From: Pseudo-nitzschia pungens
Lineage: Eukaryota; Bacillariophyta; Bacillariophyceae; Bacillariales; Bacillariaceae
Reading direction: 5' to 3'
Length of the DNA: 64,000 nucleotides
NCBI GenBank assembly: GCA_037355855.1
Contig: CM074761.1
Coordinates: forward strand, 5,289,346-5,353,345
Every line of letters begins with the position of its first letter. Positions within the stretch are counted from its first letter, which is position 1. Under the pieces are notes generated by a model that did not search any database, was not told the DNA's origin, and saw only the letters and a list, made by a program, of their open reading frames with translations. Made by a program: the position numbers and the translations under genes. This document shows positions 57,201 through 64,000 of the stretch, in pieces.

Positions 57201-59151
57201 GACTAGGCCTTTCACTGGGCACAGAGCTTGGACGGGTGCTTGGACTGGAACTGGGTGCTGTACTTGGTGATTGAGATGGATCTTGGCTTGGCACAAAGCT
57301 GGGCATAGAGCTTGGGTTTTGACTAGGCCTTTCACTGGGCACAGAGCTTGGACGGGTGCTTGGACTGGAACTGGGTGCTGTACTTGGTGATTGAGATGGA
57401 TCTTGGCTTGGCACAAAGCTGGGCACAAAGCTGGGCATAGAGCTTGGGTTTTGACTAGGCCTTTCACTGGGCACAGAGCTTGGACGGGTGCTTGGACTGG
57501 AACTGGGTGCTGTACTTGGTGATTGAGATGGATCTTGGCTTGGCACAAAGCTGGGCATAAAGCTGGGCATAGAGCTTGGGTTTTGACTAGGCCTTTCACT
57601 GGGCACAGAGCTTGGACGGGTGCTTGGACTGGAACTGGGTGCTGTACTTGGTGATTGAGATGGATCTTGGCTTGGCACAAAGCTGGGCACAAAGCTGGGC
57701 ATAGAGCTTGGGTTTTGACTAGGCCTTTCACTGGGCACAGAGCTTGGACGGGTGCTTGGACTGGAACTGGGTGCTGTACTTGGTGATTGAGATGGATCTT
57801 GGCTTGGCACAAAGCTGGGCACAAAGCTGGGCATAGAGCTTGGGTTTTGACTAGGCCTTTCACTGGGCACAGAGCTTGGACGGGTGCTTGGACTGGAACT
57901 GGGTGCTGTACTTGGTGATTGAGATGGATCTTGGCTTGGCACAAAGCTGGGCACAAAGCTGGGCATAGAGCTTGGGTTTTGACTAGGCCTTTCACTGGGC
58001 ACAGAGCTTGGACGGGTGCTTGGACTGGAACTGGGTGCTGTACTTGGTGATTGAGATGGATCTTGGCTTGGCACAAAGCTGGGCACAAAGCTGGGCATAG
58101 AGCTTGGGTTTTGACTAGGCCTTTCACTGGGCACAGAGCTTGGACGGGTGCTTGGACTGGAACTGGGTGCTGTACTTGGTGATTGAGATGGATCTTGGCT
58201 TGGCACAAAGCTGGGCACAAAGCTGGGCATAGAGCTTGGGTTTTGACTAGGCCTTTCACTGGGCACAGAGCTTGGACGGGTGCTTGGACTGGAACTGGGT
58301 GCTGTACTTGGTGATTGAGATGGATCTTGGCTTGGCACAAAGCTGGGCACAAAGCTGGGCATAGAGCTTGGGTTTTGACTAGGCCTTTCACTGGGCACAG
58401 AGCTTGGACGGGTGCTTGGACTGGAACTGGGTGCTGTACTTGGTGATTGAGATGGATCTTGGCTTGGCACAAAGCTGGGCACAAAGCTGGGCATAGAGCT
58501 TGGGTTTTGACTAGGCCTTTCACTGGGCACAGAGCTTGGACGGGTGCTTGGACTGGAACTGGGTGCTGTACTTGGTGATTGAGATGGATCTTGGCTTGGC
58601 ACAAAGCTGGGCATAGAGCTTGGGTTTTGACTAGGCCTTTCACTGGGCACAGAGCTTGGACGGGTGCTTGGACTGGAACTGGGTGCTGTACTTGGTGATT
58701 GAGATGGATCTTGGCTTGGCACAAAGCTGGGCACAAAGCTGGGCATAGAGCTTGGGTTTTGACTAGGCCTTTCACTGGGTATATTGCTCTGGGTTTTTCG
58801 GCTTTCATACACCTTTATCTTTGTAGGATTGAGAGTTGGTGTTTTATTCGTTGATATAGATTGATCTTTATTTTTCAAAGCATTCTGGTTAGAGCTCGGT
58901 TGTTGACTTTGGTTTTCGTCGGTTTGTGATGTGACGTTCTTTGCATCATGAGATGTTGCATTTGAACTGTTTTCGTCGCTGTTGTTGTTTACTTTGTCAT
59001 GTTTCACCTCTCTTTTTTCTGAAGATCTTTGAAGAGATTTTTTGTGGTTGTAGGTTGCAATTCCCACGACTATGATGATTGCTGTTATTCGACTGATCAT
59101 TATTATCGTCAATCGATTTGATTCATTTTTGTCGCATGTTTTGATGATCAT
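45229..59151 (-). CDS. Giant membrane-anchored Pro/Ser repeat protein, about 4,600 codons
   Basis: The ATG at 59151 begins MIIKTCDKNESNRLTI followed by a hydrophobic segment (residues ~14-34, ITAIIIVVGIATY), a Lys/Asn/Ser-rich stem of ~100 residues, then ~107 units of PSQDPSQSPSTAPSSSP... RPSSMPSFV-type 40-mers (44 with an extra PSFV), and a unique end SSIVDDLLQDVLNWVNEFFG to the stop at 45229. PSxxPS repeats are common in diatom secreted or cell-surface proteins, so a wall or adhesion role is a reasonable inference. Units are nearly identical at DNA level. The frame is intact at 54.5-59.15 kb and 45.2-46.38 kb; between them some 18 small indels shift it into a second open frame. The start and stop frames agree in absolute register (both ≡0 mod 3), compatible with one continuous protein. 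Nothing shows expression. Confidence 0.75.
45311..58780 (-). repeat. 13.5-kb tandem array of 120/132-bp units
   Basis: Unit (minus strand) encodes PSQDPSQSPSTAPS.... Short form 120 bp; long form 132 bp through duplication of a 12-bp CTGGGCACAAAG block. I estimate about 107 units from the length and from a count of about 34 in the 54.5-59 kb section. Exceptional units: a 6-bp in-frame insertion near 56266 (FVHLPSQ), a C-to-T change near 57558 (FMPSFV), and a last unit with FLPSQ and FSPSS. Confidence 0.95.
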
Positions 59152-60554
59152 AGCGGATGACCACCGTTTTTAAAAAATTATGAGAGTAGAGCGAGGAAGC
59201 GGATGTGGTTTTTAGTTAGCAACGTCATTTCGGTTACGACGATTTCTGCAGTTTTCACGTCACATGCAATTTTCACCGGTTTTTCGTTGGCAAATAAAAG
59301 TTCGATGAATCTTATCACAGAAACATGAAGTCGTCACGAAGGTAACAATCCGTGCAGGGTCCCGACTGACAAGTGTACACCACCGTTCGAGGTATACGAG
59401 TATTCGACTTTCACGAGAATAATATCAAACAGTTAAATTTTCATAACGAACCGACAGAGAATTCTTTCATCGACATGGCAACCAAAGTCTACCTATTTTC
59501 TGCGTCAGGCCCATCGTCATTGAGGTCGATGTTCGCTTACTCACAACCTCATTGATAGGGCTTTTACTTGCGTTTGCACTGGAACAAAATGGATCAGTAA
59601 GACAATGTGTTAGGAAATGAAACTCGGTATCATTGAACAAATCACGTTCACATTAATTGTGCGATGCACAAGTCATTCGTCGTTGTACAACGAAGTGCAC
59701 CAAGATCAGTTGATCTTTGATCGACTAGATTCGATGGATGAAGGATCAAGCTGACCGACTGGGCTTTTAGGCTATTGTAGTCTATCATCTTACGACAACA
59801 TTCGGCTTGTCCGTCGTCGAACATCGCATTCTACTGCGTTCGAAAGACTTACCTTTTTCGGCACAAGATGTGATCGAGATAAAATCAAACGAAATCGTCT
59901 GTCAGAAACATTTACCACATTCATTGTGAAGCGTCTTGATGGAATTATTCGTTATGATGGATTTCTCTCTATCGGGGACGAGACTCAACAACTTACCGTA
60001 ACACTTTTGAACAGCTGCTGTTAGCAGGTTGCGATTGAAATAAAAAAATAAGCTTGCGACTGTTACTCTGTTAAAAGTAGCCGAAACTGGGTTTAAGCTG
60101 ATAGGTCGTAAGGCAAGCTTGGAGATATACAGCAAGAGCAATGGCATACAGACCGGTTGAGGTGTCGATCTGTTGTGCCGATAGTCTCGGATTCACCACT
60201 ACGGCCGATCGATGGATCAACCAGATCTATTCTAACTACCACTCGTGGGCTCAGTCAGTTAGATCTTAGACTTGTAGTAGTTCTACAGGGAGATGATGTA
60301 AGTATCAAGGTATTCAAGTCGGAGTTAAACTAAAGATTTGAGGACAGCGACCTCGTCGGGGGATCGATGTTGCGATCGATGTTGGTGTCTTGCCGTGTTT
60401 GCTGACTGTTGTTCATTTACACGCTGTTAGTGTACAAGCAGTAAACTATGTGGCGCACGATGCGAAAAATACGACCAAAACAAGACCTTTCCGTCAAAGG
60501 CTTTTTTGAATACCAATATCGTCGCTCTCGAAACGATCCCAGCCCATGGGCAAT

Positions 60555-60584
60555 ACTACAAAGTTCTGATAGGAATTCCGTAGT
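60555..60584. mobile_element. Short relative of the inverted-repeat element
   Basis: Starts ACTACAAAGTTC and ends GAATTCCGTAGT, i.e. the two ends of the 61041-61133 element with the middle missing. Looks like a deletion derivative or a solo hairpin. Confidence 0.5.
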
Positions 60585-60680
60585 AGACCCGTAAGCGTAT
60601 ATACAGCGCCCGATTTATTGTATTTTTTCTGAGTAAGGTTTTACGCGTAAGGTTTACCGAAAGACAACTGTTGTTGAAAA

Positions 60681-60869
60681 GTCCAGTAATGAAAACACTT
60701 TCGCATTTGAAGGGCGATAATTAACGACGAAGGTGAACAAAATTGAGTTTTTGAAAAGACCACGACACGTTTTCAGTGGGACGTCTAGCAATGAAAAACA
60801 CATTCGCATTTGAAATGCGATAATTAACGACAAAGGCGGACGAAAATGAGTTTTTGAAAAGACCATGAC
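60681..60869. repeat. Direct duplication of an ~87-bp segment
   Basis: Copy 1 60681-60767, copy 2 60783-60869. Both share CGCATTTGAA..GCGATAATTAACGAC and GAGTTTTTGAAAAGACCA but differ at roughly a dozen positions. No ORF. Confidence 0.8.
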
Positions 60870-61040
60870 AATGTGAGGATGAATGAATGAATCTCGAATA
60901 GAAGTACCTTACGTAATTAGCTAGCGAATATTAACCATCTCACTCTTGTTGAGTACCGGTACGGTACGGTACGTGCGAAGTATAATACTTCGTAATAATA
61001 TAAGAAAAATGCGATTCTCGACATGCAGGTTATGAGCGTT

Positions 61041-61133
61041 ACTACAAAATTCTTATCAGCTGTCCCCCGGTTCTACGTCCCCGACTACTAATTTCTACTG
61101 AAACCCGGGGACAGCTGATAGGAATTCTGTAGT
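61041..61133. mobile_element. Miniature inverted-repeat element (MITE-like), 93 bp
   Basis: About 30-bp terminal inverted repeats (left ACTACAAAATTCTTATCAGC then TGTCCCCCGG; right arm the near-complement ending GGAATTCTGTAGT) around a ~33-bp middle. No coding capacity. I could not identify a clear target-site duplication. Confidence 0.7.
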
Positions 61134-61424
61134 ATTCTCATCACCTACCGTACGGTACCGGTATATAACCAACAGACTACAGTAACCTTAGTCAACAACA
61201 ACGTACATAGCAGAATGAAATCAATTGCAAGTAAGGTTTACCGTAAGATACCCACTGAATGAATGCAGTTTGCGGAGGTCGCATCGAGAACGAAAGCAAA
61301 TACATTAATTAAATACTACTAGCCATCCTCCTCGCGGCAGGCGAAGAGGGATCGGAAGTAAGGAAACGTCGTAGTACAGTCCGGACGGGAACATGATTTG
61401 TTGCGCATTCTCCCAGCACCAAGT

Positions 61425-61497
61425 GACTCGTTAGCTCAGTTGGTAGAGCTTCGGATTCCAGACCCGAAGGTCGGGAGTTCAAGTCTCTCACGGGTCA
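61425..61497 (+). tRNA. tRNA-Trp (CCA)
   Basis: 73 nt. Acceptor GACTCGT/ACGGGTC with one U-G pair, D arm TAGCTCAGTTGGTAGAGC, anticodon loop TTCCAGA (CCA), T arm GGGAGTTCAAGTCTCTC. The anticodon stem has one A-C mismatch next to the loop. The next three genomic bases after the discriminator A are CCA (61498-61500). Confidence 0.88.
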
Positions 61498-61506
61498 CCA
61501 CCTGTT

Positions 61507-61579
61507 GCCGAATTAGCTCAGTTGGCAGAGCGCACGACTCTTAATCGTGTGGTCGAGGGTTCGATCCCCTCATTCGGTG
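61507..61579 (+). tRNA. tRNA-Lys (CTT)
   Basis: 73 nt, 9 nt after the tRNA-Trp body. Acceptor GCCGAAT/ATTCGGT, discriminator G, D arm TAGCTCAGTTGGCAGAGC, anticodon loop CTCTTAA (CTT), T arm GAGGGTTCGATCCCCTC. Confidence 0.95.
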
Positions 61580-61588
61580 TGAGTGATC

Positions 61589-61596
61589 TTTTTTTT
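61589..61596 (+). terminator. Pol III T8 terminator after the Trp-Lys pair
   Basis: Eight T residues 9 nt after tRNA-Lys; none between the two tRNAs. Confidence 0.75.
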
Positions 61597-62861
61597 CCGA
61601 ACCGACGATACGCTTTTGCCGCCACCCGGGAAACGAAAGGTTGCGCTCGCGCAATTACGGTATGATTACCGTAGCGGTCGGTCGATCGAGCGCTTTCGTC
61701 TTTCGTTCCGAAGGGAAACGCGGGTTTGGTTTTGTTTTGTTTCGCGCCGTAGCAATCGTTTCGATTTTGATTCGTCGCGGCAGTTCGCTCCGAACCGCCG
61801 CGGTCACCGACACCCCGGCTGCGCCGAGAGGAGCGACGACGACGACGACGAACGATGTTCGCGCGTTGCCCAACTCCGTCCTGTGCGGCACCCGGTGCGG
61901 TGCGGTGCGATGCGATGCGGTGCGAGGCGCGCTAGTTTCGAAACGGGATATCCAACCGGACCGGAACGTCGGTCGATCGGAACGAGAGGATGCGGCGCGG
62001 CAGCGACATTGCGGCCGAGCGGTCCGCGGCGCGACGCCAAGAAGGCCGCTGTCTTGTCGTCATTGACCGCGGTTCGGTTCCAATGAATGAATGAATCAAA
62101 ATCCCCTCGATGTCGGCGCGGCTCACGGTTCCCTCTCGATCGGTGGGAGGGACTCGACGCAAAAATCCCTCGCTCGCGCCGGATGGTGCCAACGAATAAT
62201 TTCGGTGAGCGAGTGCGGCTGTAACGCAGGAATGCAAAACCGACCTTATTTGCTCCCAGAACGCAAAAATCGAAAAGCGCCGTGAGGAATTTTCCAATCC
62301 CACATCTTTGCGATGCGCACGAGTAACCTCACCGTCCAGTACGGTAGTGTACGGTGCGTTGCAATTCGTACTCGTACACGTTTCGAAGCAAAAGTCGTTC
62401 CACCTCGAGTCAGTGGAGTTCCGTGCGCCCGACAACAACTTTCGAGGCTGCTGTCTTTCGTTCCGCGAAACTGACGCGACTTACTCACTCACTCACTTCT
62501 ACCGTGCGTGCTCACTCAGTGTTTTAAGATTTTACTGCTACTAATTACTACTACTGCTACTAACTTCGTACGTAGTACTTAGTAAAACCGATCGAAGAGT
62601 TTCCCAATCATCGCATAACTTACCTTACGTCCGTCCAAAACATGACCAACCAAGTCCGGCGGTGTTGAAGCTGACTACTACGTGCGCACCGTTCCTTCCG
62701 CATTGCAGCCTCGTGGAATGGGGAGCGCCCCCGCTAACAATCACCCCTGCATTGTCTGCGTCGTGCAAGAGAACGACTCGCACAACAACAAAGAGCGGAA
62801 GGCCCCAAGGTGCGGCACCGAACGACACCGAGATACCGCCAGACAACGCGGGGGGCGACGA
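61597..62861. other. GC-rich intergenic region
   Basis: Long ORFs on both strands (e.g. 61583-62086 +) come from the G/C-rich composition and contain no domain. CGACGACGACGACGA and GGTGCGGTGCGATGCGATGCG runs are present near 61835-61930. No gene called. Confidence 0.45.
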
Positions 62862-63336
62862 ATGAACGGTCTTGTTTCGGTAGGACTCGTCGTGCTTCTT
62901 CTTCTTCCGATCATGGTTGTGGACATTGCCGCCCTGATATCGTCGGGAAATCCGATTCGAACGCGACGGAGCGCGGACCGGCAGTCCTTTCTCGTTCCAT
63001 CGCAAGTGGTGTCCTCCAGACTGCAAACGCAAACGCAAACGCAAATACCAATGCAAAAACCAAAGCATGGATCATCATCATCACCATCACCATCATCGCC
63101 ATCATTGTCATCATCATCATCGACAGCACGAGAAGCACTGTCTCTTGCCAGCATGGGTAGGAATCCCTTGGTTCCCTCGCAAGTCGGTGGCAGCAAGAGA
63201 GCCGGCATTCGTCTCTCGTTGTCCATCAACAATGCAAACGACACGGAGCAGTCGAACGAGACGAAATCGAAGACGAAACCGAAACCGAAACCGAAATCCA
63301 AGACGACTCCTCCAAACGAGAAACCGGGGACTCAAC

Positions 63337-63368
<32 letters not shown>

Positions 63369-64000
63369 GGCAACAATACCAAAGGGAAACGCAACACCAC
63401 TCCGCAGCGGAAACGGGTCCAGAGACCGACCAAAGCAGGCGACAGCAACCACCGCACGAAAACGCGGGCCAAACGGCAATCATCGCGGCACCGAAAGCGC
63501 CCGAAAAAGCCGAGGAGCGGAAACCTGCCCGACGTTTTGTGGCGGCACATTCCGATGGAACACGTCCGGAGGCACCCGTCGTTCGTCCCCCTGCCGGAAC
63601 CCCGAACCATCGAGAAGCTGGAAGGCCTCGAGGACGCTCGCATGTTCCGGCAGGACTCCTGGCAGTGGGACGTCCTGCACGAGGGTCGGATGACCACCAG
63701 CCAGGCGGTGGCGGCGCTCGGATTTCTGGAACCGGCCGCGGGAGCCGTCCTGGGCGTTCCCAGGGGACTGAGACGGGGCGGGATGGGGGCGTACCACCGT
63801 CTCAGGAGACCGGTGGCCGTGACCACGCTCGAGGAAATGAACGAGCGTCTCTGTGCGGGCAGCAACAGCGGAAACAACGCAAGCGAGGGGAACAACAACA
63901 ATCACAACAACAACAAGAATAACAGCAACAGCAACACCGACGACGACAACACCGACGACGACGACCAGCGCAACTACTGGACCCAACCCCCCGGCTTTCC
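62862..64000 (+). CDS. 5' part of an unknown protein with N-terminal hydrophobic segment (runs off the window)
   Basis: A continuous frame from ATG 62862 to the window end (379 codons, no stop). The start MNGLVSVGLVVLLLLPIMVV is a signal peptide or anchor. Then come Gln-Thr and Ser-Pro runs, Lys-Pro repeats (SKTKPKPKPKSK), an Arg/Lys-rich basic stretch, and a structured part: LPDVLWRHIPMEHVRRHPSF, FRQDSWQWDVLHEGRMTTSQ, AVAALGFLEPAAGAVLGVP, GGMGAYHRLRRP, then an Asn/Asp run and YWTQPPGF. The W-x10-GR-x-TTSQ-x-ALGFLEP pattern recalls the entry to YqaJ/lambda-exonuclease-type nucleases (R-x-TAS...LG), but the catalytic PD-(D/E)xK part would lie beyond the window, so I leave the function open. 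The hydrophobic start makes a secreted or organellar protein possible. Confidence 0.6.

Larger units (their letters stand above)
59152..61424. other. Non-coding region with duplicated and inverted repeats
   Basis: 2.3 kb without a convincing gene. Holds the direct duplication at 60681-60869, the inverted-repeat element at 61041-61133, its short relative at 60555-60584, and GTAC motif clusters (60955-60975, 61150-61165). The short ORF at 59373-59555 has no support. Confidence 0.5.

Noticed and set aside
45311..58780. CRISPR-like regular repeat array
   Set aside because: Units are contiguous coding repeats of 120/132 bp with no unique spacers, in a eukaryotic gene.
52611..58808. 2,065-codon minus-strand frame AKIHLNHQVQHPV...
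   Set aside because: It is the second open frame of the Pro/Ser array, lacks the membrane-anchor start, and ends at an array indel. Treated as a shadow, though reported as a property of the array.
61583..62086. 167-codon ORF after the tRNA pair
   Set aside because: Arg/Asp-rich product of a GC-rich tract, starts inside the Pol III terminator area, no domain.

Overview
This is a eukaryotic nuclear window and reads as a diatom (probably pennate). The evidence is short introns with GT..AG ends, Pol III tRNA genes with terminal T runs, diatom-style Pro/Ser (PSxxPS) repeats, LPLHxA-type ankyrin proteins, and a plastid presequence with a Phe just after the predicted signal-peptide cleavage site. 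Intergenic DNA is rich in GTAC-type palindromes and in the decamer GTAAGGTTAC. The species call is inference.

Layout: (1) 1-8.1 kb: plastid NusG/SAP protein (+), D-glutamate cyclase-like gene (-), Golgi transport protein GOT1 (+). (2) 8.3-16.5 kb: large ankyrin protein (-), BPNT1-like phosphatase (+), Hsp70/Hsp90 co-chaperone STI1/HOP (-). (3) 17-24 kb: alpha-kinase (-), second ankyrin protein (+), DsbA/FrnE-like oxidoreductase (-) whose expected active-site Cys codon is TGA, then a tRNA-Asp/tRNA-Ala pair. (4) 25.9-31.2 kb: two PPR-type genes (-). (5) 32-45 kb: a SUN-domain protein (-), spindle checkpoint MAD1 (+) and gamma-tubulin complex protein GCP2 (+), i.e. nuclear envelope, kinetochore and spindle-pole functions side by side. 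(6) 45.2-59.2 kb: one giant repetitive gene (-) with about 107 near-identical 120/132-bp units encoding Pro/Ser repeats behind an N-terminal membrane anchor. (7) 59.2-62.8 kb: mostly non-coding, with a miniature inverted-repeat element and a tRNA-Trp/tRNA-Lys pair. (8) 62.9 kb to the end: a 5' partial gene running off the window.

A recurrent oddity is that many genes are intact by homology but only after skipping single bases, mostly in short G or C runs (NusG, D-glutamate cyclase, ankyrin 2, PPR 2, SUN, MAD1, probably GCP2). GOT1, ankyrin 1, BPNT1, STI1, alpha-kinase, PPR 1 and the GCP2 core need none. I read the breaks as residual assembly indels rather than pseudogenes, but almost all are the same sign (one extra base), so that should be checked. 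Gene models below give exon joins worked out by eye from splice consensus, phase and family conservation.
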